From Adiantum capillus-veneris (lineage: Eukaryota; Streptophyta; Polypodiopsida; Polypodiales; Pteridaceae): a stretch of DNA of 64,000 nucleotides. The stretch's first letter is position 1, and the number at the start of each line of letters is the position of its first letter. The notes below the pieces were generated by a model, which searched no databases, had not been told where the DNA came from, and saw only the letters and a program-made list of their open reading frames with translations. Positions 1 through 11,775 of the stretch are shown in pieces. The DNA lies in contig CM043965.1 of NCBI GenBank assembly GCA_014529385.2, positions 65,381,190 through 65,445,189 on the forward strand, written 5' to 3'. The translations under genes and the position numbers were made by a program.

Positions 1-7
1 TTCTATC

Positions 8-337
8 TTGAATGAAGAAATCAGGAGGAAAGCAAGTGGAGAGGGAGGCAGCTCTGCCAACATGGTTAGAGGCAGGACAAAAAAGAAGAATGCTTATGCA
101 CAAAGGAGTAAGAGTAAGAGTAAAGAAAGGGAAAATGCAAGCAAAGGCAAGGGTGATGTGACTTGCTATCAATGTGGCAAGAAAGGTCACAAGAAACCTG
201 ATTGCAGGTACTATAAAGCTGAGTTAGAAAGGAAAAAGAATAGCAGGACAAAAAGAAAGAGAAGAAGGAAGTCAAGGCACATACACAGGATAGCTCAAAG
301 GACAAAGAGAAGGCCAATATGGCTTCTAGTGTCGTGA
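8..337 (+). pseudogene. C1 gag C-terminus with CCHC zinc knuckle
   Basis: This is the end of a copia gag. It is lysine/arginine-rich and carries one CCHC knuckle, CYQCGKKGHKKPDC, encoded near 170-215, which in this family binds genomic RNA in the virus-like particle. The frame ends at 337, but the homologous frame leading into protease is already readable from about 250, so a frameshift lies near 245-250 in an A-rich run. The upstream part of gag is outside the window. Confidence 0.9.
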
Positions 338-1448
338 TTGAGGAGCTGTCAAATGTAGAGGACATCTTGTGTGCCACTTTGTCAAATAATGATGCTTATG
401 ACTTTGATGCCTCTCTAAATGTTCTGTCACAGGACATGCAGATCACTAAGAGTGATCTTATTGATGCTTTGTTGATTGTCAATGATGCATTGTCCCACAC
501 TTGGATTGTTGATTCCGGTGCTTCATTTCATGTGACTCCTATCAAGGAGTGTTTCTCTACTTTTGATGTAGGCAAGCGTGGCCATGTATACCTTGGAAAC
601 AATCATGCATGTTCCATTGAGGGTATTGGCACTGTGCATCTCTCCATAGATGGCACAAATAAGCTTGTCTTGCATGATGTTAGATATGTGCCGGGAATCA
701 AGAAGAGTCTGCTTTCTGTTGGTCAGATGGATATGCATGGTTACAGCATCTTGTTTGAGAGAGGATCATGGAAAATGACCAAAGGCTCAAGGCTGATTGT
801 AAAGGGCACAAAGAAAGGAACACTTTACTGCATGCATGGAAAGGCCGTGTTGGGCAAGTTTATTGCATTGGCTGAAATTAACTCTCACATGGAGTTGTGG
901 CACAAGAGGCTTGGCCATATGAGCCAAAAGGGCCTTTCTAAGCTTTGTACTTTGAACAAGCTTGATGCTAAAGGCACAAAGCTTGACTTTTGTAATGAAT
1001 GTCAATATGGCAAGCAAGTAAAGCGTTCTTATTACTCTGGTGTCTCTCGTAAATCTTGTGTGCTTGATCTTGTACATTCTGATGTATGTAGCATGCCTAC
1101 TAAGTCTATGGGTGGTGCATGTTATTTTCTCTCCTTTGTTGATGATCATTCTAGGAAAATTTGGGTTTATTTGCTTAAGTCTAAGGATGAAGCCTTTGCT
1201 TCGTTTAAGAGATTTCATGCATTTGTGACCACCCAAACAGGTAGAAAGCTAAAATGCTTGCGTACAGACAATGGGGGGAGTACACAAGTGCTGAATTTAA
1301 CAAGTTTTGTGAAAATTTGGGCATTAAGAGGGAGCTTACTGTGCCATACAGCCCCTCTTCTAATGGTGTGGTTGAAAGATTCAATAGGACACTTTGTGAG
1401 AGGGTGAGATGCATACTGTCCACAGCTAATCTCTCTCATGGATTTTAG
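319..1448 (+). pseudogene. C1 protease and integrase core
   Basis: The aspartic protease motif DSGASFH (about 510-530) is followed by a GAG-pre-integrase region (LWHKRLGHMS) whose His and Cys residues continue into CNECQYGK, giving the HHCC integrase finger. The integrase core then begins: HSDVC, FVDDHSRK, LRTDNGG. After LRTDNGG (about 1275) the frame shifts and continues as GEYTSAEF and SSNGVVERFNRT in the ORF ending at TAG 1446-1448. The DDE acidic residues are visible (D in HSDVC, D in RTDNGG, E in VVERF). The shift and the stop inactivate it. Confidence 0.92.
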
Positions 1449-1865
1449 GGAGAAGCTTTGAAAACTGCACTGCATATATGCAATCGATCCCCTCACATGT
1501 CTTTGAAAGGTGACATCCCAGAAGAGGTTTGGTCTGGCAAGCCTGCTTCATATGATCACTTACACATTTTTGATTGCAAAGCTTTTGTGCATGTTAGACC
1601 TGAGTTGAGGAGTAAACTAGATGCGAAGTCCATTAAAGGCCTCTTCATGGGATATGGTGAAGAAGGCGAAATGGGTTACAGGATTTGGTTACCTCAGCTC
1701 AAAAGGGTTGTACGCAGCCGGGATGTTGTTTTTAATGAGACAAGGCTGCTTCAAAACAATTGTGCCTCAAAGCATGACCATAGAAGGGTGAAATTTCAGC
1801 ATGATCAGCCACCTGTTAGGCCTATTTTTGACCCTCAGGATGCACCACAATGGCTGAAAATGTAG
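1449..1865 (+). pseudogene. C1 integrase C-terminal region
   Basis: The reading frame continues after the TAG at 1446. It encodes the copia post-core region: a segment with NRSPHMSLKG and PEEVWSGKP, then DCKAFVHV, KLDAKS and GLFMGYGEE. These match the conserved copia linker in which the element protein is described as folding like host phrases (VxxxRSKLDxKS...FxGY). It ends at TAG 1863-1865, and the RT frame opens just before this in another frame, so a further shift lies between INT and RT. Confidence 0.88.
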
Positions 1866-2798
1866 ATGATCCAGTGGTGTTTGAGCCAGATTATGTTGGA
1901 CAGCAAATTGAGGCTCCTGAAGAGCATTTGCAGCCAAGAAACAATGCTGAAAAAGGTGCTGAAAATGATGTACAGCAGCCCATTGTTGATGATTTTGTAG
2001 TGCCACCTGATGTAAACCCATTGCCGGATAATGTGGATCATTGGGTGAGGCGGTCTACTCGTCAAAGACGGCCTGTGAGTCGATATGACCCCTCTTTGCA
2101 TTACATTATGTTGACAGATGAGGGAGAGCCTTTTACGTACAAAGAGGCAAAGACATGCGAGCACAGCGACAAGTGGGAGCTTGCTATGCAAGAAGAGATT
2201 AAAGCTTTGCATGCTAATCATACTTGGGATTTGGTTGAATTGCCCAAAGGAAGGAAGGCTATTCCTAACAAATGGGTGTACAAAATCAAAACTGTTGATG
2301 CAAAACCCAAGTATAAGGCAAGGCTTGTGGCAAAGGGATATGTTCAAACCAAGGGCATAGACTTTCAGGAAGTGTTCTCTCCTGTTGTGAAGATGACCAC
2401 TTTGCGTGTATTGTTTGCCATCGTGGCTGCTCTTGATTTGGAAATGGACCAAATGGATGTACATACCGCTTTCTTGCATGGTGATGTGGAAGAAGAGCTT
2501 TACATGAAGCAACCCGAGGGTTTTGTCATCCCTGGCAAGGAACATTTGGTATGTATGCTCAATAGAAGCTTGTATGGGCTGAAACAATCATGTAGACAGT
2601 GGTACAAGAAGTTTGATCGCTTCATGATTAAACATGGTTACAAAAGAAGCCATGCAGACCATTGTTTGTATACCAAACGGGGATGGTAGCCCTATTATTC
2701 TTGTGCTCTATGTAGACGATATGTTGATAGCTCAAAAGAAAAGAAGCACTGTGGATGCTCTTAAAGGGCAGCTAAAATCTGCGTTTTCAATGAAAGAC
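1850..2798 (+). pseudogene. C1 reverse transcriptase, N-terminal two thirds
   Basis: This is a copia RT (RVT_2 type). Visible blocks are KWVYKIK, KARLVAKGY, GIDFQEVFSPV, MDVHTAFLHGD, LYGLKQS, and after a frameshift near 2680 the catalytic VLYVDDML. The expected proline after LKQS is replaced (SCRQWY). The copy is cut after the SMKD codons at 2798 by the G1 LTR. The remaining RT and RNase H lie at 11776-12636. Confidence 0.93.
2794..2798. repeat. TSD AAGAC, left copy (G1)
   Basis: The five bases AAGAC directly precede the TG of the first G1 LTR. The same five bases follow the last G1 LTR base at 11776-11780. Removing G1 and one TSD copy restores the C1 reading frame exactly. Confidence 0.95.
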
Positions 2799-4339
2799 TG
2801 TCACCAGGAGGTGTATTTTTCCTGTTGCCTTCCGTAAATAAGTATTAGATATATTTATTTTATTTTTACTTGTTTGTCCCAAAACCCTTGAAAAGGTGCA
2901 AGTGGACATTGCATGGCCAGTGTGAAACGGCTGCAGCCAAATGGGTTTCTCACATCGGGGATCTAGGTTGGTCAGACAAGGACTGCCCGGGCCAGTTAGC
3001 ACTGAATTCTGATGAGTATGGAAGCTCGTGTGCGCCAAACTGAAATTTGGGCCACTCGTCAAGTCACTGCAACTTTATAAGTTGAAAGGGCCTAGTAAAT
3101 TAACCCACATTGTAGATGTTGGTCAAATGGTAGTCTTCAATGATGGTCAGGAGACCGATAGGGACGCCATGGAAGCATCTCCTAAAATTTAGGGAACTGC
3201 TATTTTTGACCAAAAAATGTGTTCGCGTCATTAGCTCTGGAATGACAAGGGGAACATTTTATTGCTCTACTGCCAAGTCAACTGACGCACTAGTTGAGAT
3301 ATTTTTAGCAGGGAAAGCCCAAACTCGGAAACTGGGCGACGTGTCAGCCTGTGAGCGATTCTGCCACTCTGGGAGGCAAAAACGAGCTGCATATCAACAA
3401 AGGGGGCGCCATTTTCAGCCTCAGGTGGATTGTAGCATGTACAGAAGCTATGGAATGCTTACCTTGCCCTCTATGCACAGTATGGTGACGGGAGTGATGC
3501 CCCGCACGCTACATACTGCTCTCTTTCTCCCCTACGTACAGTATGTTATGCCCCACTAGTGGGCTTCTCATTTGACCTATGTACAGTTCTGGGGGTTTAT
3601 GCGCGTTTGCCAAGGCAATAGCCTTCTGAACAGGAACCGGATTAGCTAATTGCTGATCCCCCACAAGTACGCACAGTTCCATCACGAAAGATTGCGAGTT
3701 TGGAGAGTTTTCTCGCATGAAAACTCGTCCAATTCATAGGGGACTGTCCCATTGCGTGCAGGAGTCCTTGGGACACGCGTAGGCATGTTCGCTCCGCTAA
3801 AAACGATCCGAAACAGGGAATTACAGCCTGCTGTGTTTTTCTGCAGGTTTAGGGTTTCGCACCTAAACTGCAAGGGAACATCGGGGGAGCCTCGTGAGAG
3901 CCTTGGGATGCGTGTACAGGCTTTTGGGCTCCCGGCAGTGAAAAACAGAGAATTACAGCCCGCTGAATTTCTGTGACAGCTCACCAGAAAGCTTCCAGAT
4001 ATCGAGGGAATCCATCCTAGACAGGTGTTTTTGACCTACAGAGGTTTTTGCACCGTTATGCTGTCGAAATCCGGTCGAAAACCTGCGTTTTCAGCCCTCG
4101 CCAGGTTTGGACAGCTTTGTGAAAGCTTGTGCTAAGTGGTCGGATCGTCTACCTTAATTTGAATAAAGAAATACCGAAAGGGGCGCCAGTCTTTGGGGCC
4201 TACAGGGTGTTGGTCTCGTGTGCGCAGTGACATTCTAGTCGCTGGATGCAACTGTGTTCTCTTCCCTTCTCAGTGCTCTGTGTAAAGTTAACAGGTAATT
4301 GAAATAGTACCGCCCTCTACGTTGTATAGGCCGGTTATA
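2799..4339 (+). repeat. G1 LTR1 (5' LTR)
   Basis: It starts TGTCACCAGG immediately after the TSD, ends CCGGTTATA, and is followed by a TGG-initial PBS. Length is 1541 bp. It is repeated at 9712-11237 with a short extra segment near 3330-3350 (GGGCGACGTGTCAGC region) and scattered substitutions. The 3' end is TA rather than the usual CA. AATAAA at 4162 lies just before the ACCGAAAGGGGCGCC motif, so the polyadenylation site is probably there. Confidence 0.94.
4162..4200 (+). promoter_or_regulatory. LTR poly(A) signal plus conserved GGGGCGCC motif
   Basis: AATAAA is followed by GAAATACCGAAAGGGGCGCC and then CTTTGGGGCC. Copies of this block are present in all LTR families of the left and middle blocks (listed in the findings). 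The position after AATAAA suggests the R region or the R/U5 border. This is a sequence observation; the role is inferred. Confidence 0.6.
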
Positions 4340-4354
4340 TGGTTCCATCGACGG
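4340..4354 (+). other. G1 primer-binding site
   Basis: TGGTTCCATCGACGG starts right after LTR1, where the minus-strand primer tRNA should pair. It is not the initiator-Met PBS seen in the other gypsy elements here, and I cannot assign the tRNA. The same sequence follows LTR2 at 11238. Confidence 0.7.
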
Positions 4355-4394
4355 GATAGTCACTTTTTCTTCAAAAAGTGCAGCGTGGATTGTT

Positions 4395-4757
4395 GTGGGT
4401 GAAAGCAACACAGAGCTTGTCGATATGGCAGAGAAGAGAGATCAAGTACCTGAAGAGGGATCTTCCTCACATGGCACAGAGAAAATTCCTTCAACTCTTC
4501 AAGAAGAGGACACGTTGTTTAGAACTCAACTGCGTTGCTGCATGGACATGTTTCAGCAGTTGGCTAACAACCCAAGGATGCACGAATTCTTACAGGCTTC
4601 GACACAGGGTTTTCAGCCTCCTACACAGGGCATGACCGAGCCGTTGCAGGAAAAGGAGATTTCCAATGCGCAGAGGACTCATGATGCTCGAGGGAAAGCC
4701 CATGTGGTTGAGCAACTAGCAGTGTCCAATGATCCAAAGCAACTTGCTTTAGCTTGA
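4395..4757 (+). pseudogene. G1 gag N-terminus
   Basis: This is the N-terminal, low-complexity part of G1 gag. The likely true start is the inner ATG at 4424 (MAEKRDQ), because the same ATG context is preserved in the second copy at 11322. It runs to a TGA at 4755-4757. The same frame then stays open, with sensible sequence, to about 4918, where a one-base shift moves it into the long ORF that follows. So the stop and the shift are lesions, not the gene end. Confidence 0.85.
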
Positions 4758-4773
4758 CAGGAACCGTTTGTGA

Positions 4774-7368
4774 ATGGTCAAGGGAGCAATGAACAGGCTA
4801 TGCGTCAGACCCTTCCATTACCTAATACTTATCCTGGTTATTTTGGAGGTGGTTCAGTGTTTCAAGCTATGGCTGGACCTTTCACAGGTTATATGCCAGA
4901 CAATGCAAAAATGCATGGGTAACCCTATGTACGCGAACATGGGTGTCCAACCAGGTTTTCAGGGTGCCTATGGTCAGTTTCGAGTGCCTGGAACACAATT
5001 TGGTATGGCTGGTTTTTCGCAACCATACGTACAAAATGCAGATATGACAGGGAAAACAGTTGATGCGAGTGCTGGAATGAACACTCATGGAGCACCACTG
5101 TTACAGGCACCTGTTTATGATAATGTGGCTCCTTTGAGTCAGCCTAAGGATTACAAGGAAGGTGGGCAGGGAGTGAAGTTTGAAACTTTCAGAGGAACTG
5201 AGGACCAATTAAAGGCTTTGACCTTCATACAGCAGTTCGATGCAGCTTATGCTGGAGGCAACTTCACTGAATCTTCAAAGATACGCAAGGCTGCCACTTT
5301 CTTGAAAGGGAATGCGCTCCAATGGTGGACCGCATTGTTGAGCCAGGGTCAAGCCCCAACAACGTGGGTCCAATTCAAACAGCTTTTTGCACCTGCATGG
5401 TTGACAAACACTTTTGAAGTGGATGTGATGACAGAATGGCACGAGTTGAATACTAAACAGTGTGCGAATTTGGAAGAGTACAATAAACAGTTTTGGGCCG
5501 CACTGTTGCCAGTCACCTCTTACAGGTTTGTGCCATTGTCAGAACAGATTGAGAAGGACTGTTGCGGATTGCCCAAGAAAATCAGGGACTACTACACAAA
5601 CACTACTATCATGAATATGTTTCAGTTGATAGAGAATGCAAGAGTGGCCAGCAATCTTTCGAAGGGAGATTCCGATGGATTTAATAGCCACAAGAAAGGG
5701 TCCCAGGGCAAACAGTTTTCAGCCAAGGGCAATGTTGCAGCAAAGCCTTCTGAGCCTCCCACAAACAAGCCCTCCACTAAAGAAGCTGATACGTCCAAGA
5801 AGCAGTCTAAATCTTCTTCGGAACGAGGACAAGGACAAAAAAGGCATTTTTCTGGCAAAACTTTTCAAGAAAGGAAAGCTCTTAGGGAGGACAAGAAATG
5901 CTACATTTGTGAACAAAAAGGACACTTTGCAAATGAGTGCCCACAGAAGAAGTCACAGGATAAGGATGACAAGTCAGACCATAAAGGGAAGAAGCCAAAG
6001 CCGAGTGCAGGACTTGTTCCAGATTTGGTTGGAGACCAGCCAAACACATATGCCACGCAGCTGTGCAGAGCTTGGGGCAAAGTTAGAGACCAGACAGTGC
6101 TGGTTTTCTTTGATCCAGGAGCCCGTGCAAATTTCATATCACCAGAATTGGCATCAAAGTTGGGCATTCGTTCAGAGGAGATGGGTATGACAGGCGAAGC
6201 AGGTTTGGCATGCCCAGGACATTCAGAGCCTGTTACTCCCATTCTGGGAAAGCTTCGTCTGCACATTCAGAGTTATGTCGATGCGGAAGAGTTTCCTATT
6301 ATGCCACTTGAGGGTTGTGATGTGTTATTGGGTATCCCATGGTGTTACAGGTTGCATGCTATGATGGATACTTACAACAAAAAGATTACCCTTGTACATA
6401 GAGGAAAGACTCATGTCCTTTATGTAAAGCTTAAAGACGAGTCTGTTCCAGTTGTTTCTGCTTCTGCTATTTCATCTGTAATAAAGAATCATCTTTCTGC
6501 GTACTTGATCTTTGCAAAAGAAGTACCTCAAGTTGTATCTAATTTGTCTACCTTAGATAAAGACAGGTCAACTTTTTTGAGTGGTTTCAATGATTGTTTT
6601 TCGGACTCTTTGCCAGGGGAGTTACCTCCTGAGAGACCTGAGGATCATACTATAGATCTTGTGCCAGGTTCTAGTCCACCGAATAGACCACCATACAGGG
6701 TTAGTGCAGCCCAGCAAAAAGAGATTATGGGTCAGGTCAATGAGCTTTTAGAGAAGGGGCTGATTCAGCCCAGTTCATCCCCTTTTTGTTCACCTGTACT
6801 CTTAATGCAAAAGAAGGATGGTTCATGGCACATGTGCATTGACTATCGCGCCTTGAATAAGAATACCATCAAGAACAGGTTCCCCATACCGAGGATAGAT
6901 GACATTCTTGATCGGCTTGAGGGAGCGTCATTGTTTACAAGAATAGACCTAAAGAGCGGGTATCATCAGATACGCATTAGACCAGAAGATGTCCATAAGA
7001 CTGCGTTCAGGACATCATTTGATCTCTATGAGTTTCTTGTCATGCCATTTGGTCTCACAAATGCTCCTGCCACATTTAATAGAATGATGGTCAGAATTTT
7101 TAGACCGCATAGAAACTTCGTGGGTACCTTCTTTGATGACATGATTGTCTACTCAAAGTCTGAAGAGGAGCACAGGAATCACTTGACTGCAGTTTTCAAT
7201 GAGTTACGTAAGAACAGGCTACTCATTAATGCGAAGAAGAGTGAATTCTTTTTGCAAGAGATTCACTTCCTTGGGCACATTGTTTCAAAGGATGGGGTAT
7301 GTATGGATCCCGCTAAAGTGGAAGCAATTAGGTCATGGCCAGACTTGAAGTCCGTACATGACATTTGA
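4774..7368 (+). pseudogene. G1 gag, protease and reverse transcriptase
   Basis: Codons before about 4918 are out of frame and spurious. The true polyprotein begins at about GNPMYANMG. Gag core: KEGGQGVKF, FIQQFDAAYAGG, ALQWWTAL, CCGLPKKIRDYY. The CCHC knuckle CYICEQKGHFANEC is near 5899-5940. Protease: FFDPGARANFISPEL. RT: CSPVLLMQKKDG, RIDLKSGYHQIRI, MPFGLTNAPATF and the catalytic GTFFDDMIVYSK. The ORF ends at TGA 7366-7368 in VHDI(stop)SFLGL, where the related element G2a has arginine, so the stop replaces a conserved residue and the frame continues beyond it. Confidence 0.95.
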
Positions 7369-9396
7369 AGCTTTCTAGGCTTATGTTCCTATTACAGGAG
7401 GTTCATCCGAAATTTTGCTGAGATTGCTTCTCCACTCCATGCACTGCAAGGAAAAGGAGTTACTTTCAAGTGGGCAGCCAAGGAAATTTTAGCGTTCAAA
7501 CACTTGAAAGAGAAGCTGACTTCAGATCCGGTAATTATTTTGCCAGATCTTCCTAAACCTTTTGCAGTTCAATGTGATGCGTGTGGCCATAGTCTTGGTG
7601 CAGTTTTAATGCAGAATGGCCGAGTAGTCGCATATGAGAGCAGAATTCTTTTGAAGACTGAAAGAAACTTGCAAGTCTATGAGAAAGAATTGCTGGCAGT
7701 AATTCATGCTCTCACTACTTGGAAACACTATTTGCTAGGGGCTGATTTTGTTGTCCAAACGGATCATCAAACCTTGCGATATTTTCTTACACAGACGAAG
7801 TTGTCTGAGAAGCACATGCGATGGGCAAACATCTTGTCAATGTTCCATTTTCAGATTGTGCATGTGCAAGGGAAAAAGAATGTGGTGGCTGATGCGTTGT
7901 CACGAAAGCCCCAAATTTCAGCAGTGTCAATTCCGTACCATTGTGAACTAGACGAAATGAAGACACAATATGCTGAAGATTCAGATTTTGCAAGGATCTA
8001 TGACCAGCTTGTTGATGGGCAACATCATGAGCACTATATGCTTAAGAATGACTTTCTCATGATGCATGGAAAGTTATGCGTTACTAAACAATTACGGCCA
8101 AAGATTTTGATGGAAAGTCATGCTCCACCTTATGCTGGGCATCGTGGAATTGATGCGACAGTGAAAGGGGTTGAGGCATTCTTCTATTGGCCAGCTTTGC
8201 GTCAAGATGTTGACACATTTGTAAGATCATGCTTAGTATGCCAAAAAGTCAAATTTGACAGACAAAAGCAGCCGGGATTGTTGCAGCCATTGCCAATCCC
8301 TGATAGGCCATGGGAAAGTATAGCAATGGACTTTATCTTTGATCTTCCAAGGACGCAAACAGGAAATGATGGGATTTGGACTATCATTTGTAGGTTCAGT
8401 AAGCAGGCCCATTTCATTCATGTTAGGAAGAAGATAAAGCCAGAACACATAGTCAAGATATTCATGAGCAATATCTTTAAATATCATGGAATGCCTCAGT
8501 CAATTGTCAGTGACAGGGATCCACGTATGACGAGTCTTTTCTGGAAGGCATTGTTTGAGAACATGGGCACTACGCTCAAGTTCTCTTCTTCGTTTCATCC
8601 GCAAACTGATGGACAGTCAGAAGAGGAAAATTCTACTGTCTTGGACCTACTCAAATGTTATGTCTCAGAGCACAAGGCAACTTGGGAACACCATCTCCCA
8701 TTGGTTGAATATGCTTACAATAACACTGTGCATACATCAACAGGTAAGGCACCATTTGAGATAGTGGAAGGAGGAAAGAAAGTCCCACCCATTTTGCAGA
8801 CTAAGGACAAGATATTTGAGGCAGACAAGTATGTGCAAGATATGGATGAAACATACAGGAAGATAAAGATTGCTCTTGAGAAGACTCAGGCTAAGCAAAA
8901 GAAAGCTGCTGATCGTCACCGTCGTGAACTTGTATTTTCACTTGGTGATTTGGTACTTTTGCGCTTTGAAAAGGCCAGGTTAAGGAAAAGGAAAGGCAAG
9001 GAACGCTTGTTTCCTAAGCTCAGTATGCGATATTATGGTCCTTTTCAGATTTCAGAAAAGATCAGCGATGTAGCTTACAGGTTAAAGCTACCAGAAGGCT
9101 GGAAAATACATAATGCTTTTCATGTCAGCCTTCTGAGGCCCTTTGTTGGTGATGTGCCAAAGAATATGCTTGATGACGAACAACCCGAAGTGGAAGAATT
9201 GGATGAAATCCTTGTTCCTGAACAGATATTGGCACATAAAGAAAGAAAGGTTAGAGGAAAGGTTGCAAGACGCTATTTGGTGAAGTTCAAGAACTATCCA
9301 TCATTAGATGCCAAATGGATGGAAGAGTCTGAATTGCTTGATTCACCTCAGCTATTGCAATTGTATCTTGAAGCCTTTCAAATGGACCCACAGTGA
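7369..9396 (+). pseudogene. G1 RNase H, integrase and chromodomain
   Basis: This is the same frame as the RT, open from 7369 to 9396 (first ATG at 7504). RNase H: FAVQCDACGHSLGAVL, YEKELLAVIHAL, VQTDHQTL, ADALSRKP. Integrase: HHCC finger (HRGIDAT to CLVCQKVK), then catalytic D in MDFIFDLP, D in SDRDPRMT, and HPQTDGQSEEENS with the glutamate in the expected place. After the GPFQISEKI and HNAFHVSLLRPF linker comes a chromodomain-like end, RRYLVKFKNYPSLDAKW, then LEAFQ. This marks G1 as a chromovirus. The part is intact over about 675 codons. Confidence 0.95.
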
Positions 9397-9711
9397 CTTG
9401 ATGCAGCCTTTTTGGAGCAAGACAAGAGCATGGTTCATGATGCTCAAGAGAGTAGTTAAGCAATTGTATCTACTCTTTCCATACAGAATTTAGCTAGAGA
9501 AGTTTGTGCTCAAGAGTACACTAGAAGACTTCTATGCTTGATATATGTGTCGTAGCCAGGTTGGTGGGATTGTTTAATCGTCCAATGCTACATTTCCGGA
9601 AGCATGTATATCTTGGATTTCCCATCATAGAATATATGTGATATCAGGAGATATCTGCATGTATTATTGGCATGCAAGCAAGGTCGCTTGCAATATTTCA
9701 AGGGTGGGGTG
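9397..9711 (+). other. G1 3' non-coding region and polypurine tract
   Basis: About 300 bp without coding potential lie between the pol stop and LTR2. It ends with the polypurine tract (PPT) AAGGGTGGGGTG (9700-9711) directly before the TG of LTR2, as needed to prime plus-strand synthesis. Confidence 0.85.
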
Positions 9712-11237
9712 TGTCACCAGGAGGTGTATTTTTCCTGTTGCCTTCCGTAAATAAGTATTAGATATATTTATTTTATTTTTACTTGTTTGTCCCAAAACCC
9801 TTGAAAAGGTGCAAGTGGACATTGCATGGCCAGTGTGAAACGGCTGCAGCCAAATGGGTTTCTCACATCGGGGATCTAGGTCGGTCAGACAAGGACTGCC
9901 CGGGCCAGTTAGCACTGAATTCTGATGAGTATGGAAGCTCGTGTGCGCCAAACTGAAATTTGGGCCACTCGTCAAGTCACTGCAACTTTATAAGTTGAAA
10001 GGGGCTAGTAAATTAACCCACATTGTAGATGTTGGTCAAATGGTAGTCTTCAATGATGGTCAGGAGACCGATAGGGATGCCATGGAAGCATCTCCTAAAA
10101 TTTAGGGAACTGCTATTTTTGACCAGAAAATGTGTTCGCGTCATTAGCTCTGGAATGACAAGAGGAACATTTTATTGCTCTGCTGCCAAGTCAACTGACG
10201 CACTAGTTGAGATATTTTTAGCAGGGAAAGCCCAAACTCGGAAACGTGTGAGCGATTCTGCCACTCTCGGAGGCAAAAACGAGCTGCATATCAACAAAGG
10301 GGACGCCATTTTTAGCCTCGGGTGGATTGTAGCATGTACAGAAGCTATGGAATGCTTACCTTGCCCTCTATGCACAGTATGGTGACGGGAGTGATGCCCC
10401 GCACGCTACATACTGCTCTCTTTCTCCCCTACGTACAGTATGTTATGCCCCACTAGTGGGCTTCTCATTTGACCTATGTACAGTTCTGGGGGTTTATGCG
10501 CGTTTGCCAAGGCAAGAGCCTTCTGAACAGGAACCGGATTAGCTAATTGCTGATCCCCCACAGGTACGCACAGTTCCATCACGAAAGATTGCGAGTTTGG
10601 AGAGTTTTCTCGCGTGAAAACTCGTCCAATTCACAGGGGAACTGTCCCATTGCGTGCGGGAGCCCTTGGGACACGCGTAGGCGTGTTCGCTCCGCTAAAA
10701 ACGATCCGAAACAGGGAATTACAGCCTGCTGTGTTTTTCTGCAGGTTTAGGGTTTCGCACCTAAACTGCAAGGGAACATCGGGGGAGCCTCGTGAGAGCC
10801 TTGGGATGCGTGTACAGGCTTTTGGGCTCCCGGCAGTGAAAAACAGAAAATTACAGCCCGCTGAATTTCTGTGACAGCTCACCAGAAAGCTTCCAGATAT
10901 CGAGGGAATCCGTCCTAGACAGGTGTTTTTGACCTACAGGGGTTTTTGCGCCGTTATGCTGTCGAAATCCGGTCGAAAACATGCGTTTTCAGCCCTCGCC
11001 AGGTTTGGACAGCTTTGTGAAAGCTTGTGCTAAGTGGTCGGATCGTCTACCTTAATTTGAATAAAGAAATACCGAAAGGGGCGCCAGTCTTTGGGGCCTA
11101 CAGGGTGTTGGTCTCGTGTGCGCAGTGACATTCTAGTCGCTGGATGCAACTGTGTTCTCTTCCCTTCTCAGTGCTCTGTGTAAAGTTAACAGGTAATTGA
11201 AATAGTACCGCCCTCTACGTTGTATAGGCCGGTTATA
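9712..11237 (+). repeat. G1 LTR2
   Basis: This second full LTR (1526 bp) starts TGTCACCAGG after the PPT and ends GGTTATA. In an ordinary element the host would follow; instead the PBS and gag leader follow again, so this LTR is the middle one of a tandem pair. AATAAA plus the GGGGCGCC motif is at 11060-11098. Confidence 0.94.
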
Positions 11238-11638
11238 TGGTTCCATCGACGGGATAGTCACTTTTTCTTCAAAAAGTGCAGCGTGGATTGTTGTGGGTGA
11301 AAGCAACACAGAGCTTGTCGATATGGCAGAGAAGAGAGACCAAGTACCTGAAGAGGGATCTTCCTCACATGGCACAGAGAAAATTCCTTCAACTCTTCAA
11401 GAAGAGGACAGGTTGTTTAGAACTCAACTGCGTTGTTGCATGGACATGTTTCAGCAGTTGGCTAACAACCCAAGGATGCACGAATTCTTACAGGCTCCGA
11501 CACAGGGTTTTCAGCCTCCTACACAGGGCATGACTAAGCCGTTGCAGGAAAAAGAGATTTCCAATGCGCAGAGGACTCATGATGCTCGAGGAAAAGCCCA
11601 TGTGGTTGAGCAACTAGCGGTGTCCAATGATCCAAATC
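11238..11638 (+). mobile_element. Second G1 internal region, truncated (PBS and gag start)
   Basis: The PBS (TGGTTCCATCGACGG), leader and gag N-terminus (ORF from 11293, MGESNTELVDMAEK) repeat the sequence at 4340-4737 with few changes. It stops abruptly at about 11637 after GATCCAAA and is joined through two unmatched bases (TC) to the last part of an LTR. Everything from mid-gag to most of the third LTR is deleted. Confidence 0.93.
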
Positions 11639-11775
11639 CAGGGTGTCGGTCTCGTGTGCGCAGTGACATTCTAGTCGCTGGACGCAACTGTGTTCTCTTC
11701 CCTTCTCAATGCTCTGTGTAAAGTTAACAGGTAATTGAAATAGTACCGCCCTCTACGTTGTATAGGCCGGTTATA
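11639..11775 (+). repeat. G1 LTR3, 3' remnant of 137 bp
   Basis: CAGGGTGTCGGTCTCG to GGTTATA corresponds to the final 137 bp of LTR1 (4203-4339). It is followed by the TSD AAGAC and the resumed C1 frame, so it is the true right end of the G1 insertion. Confidence 0.93.

Larger units (their letters stand above)
1..2798 (+). mobile_element. Ty1/copia element C1, 5' part, interrupted by G1
   Basis: This is a copia-type retrotransposon entering from the left edge, so its 5' LTR, PBS and gag start lie outside the window. Domain order is gag zinc knuckle, protease, integrase, reverse transcriptase, which is the copia order (INT before RT). It is cut at 2798 inside the RT, and the same reading frame resumes at 11776 after the G1 insertion. 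Frameshifts near 250, 1290 and 2680 and a TAG at 1446-1448 show that it is a dead copy. Confidence 0.95.
2799..11775 (+). mobile_element. Ty3/gypsy chromovirus G1, tandem (LTR-int-LTR-int-LTR) form with deletion
   Basis: The element carries LTR1, a full internal region coding for gag, PR, RT, RH, INT and a chromodomain, LTR2, then about 400 bp of a second internal start and the last 137 bp of a third LTR. One TSD pair brackets the whole structure, so it behaves as a single insertion into C1. The coding frame has only a few lesions: a TGA at 4755, a one-base shift near 4918 and a TGA at 7366. LTR1 and LTR2 look nearly identical by eye, so it is younger than its copia host. Confidence 0.95.

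Noticed and set aside
4774-4917. N-terminal 48 codons of the long G1 ORF, which look like a signal or membrane segment (FHYLILILVILEVV)
   Set aside because: They are the wrong frame of gag. The homologous frame upstream encodes sensible gag sequence up to a one-base shift near 4918.
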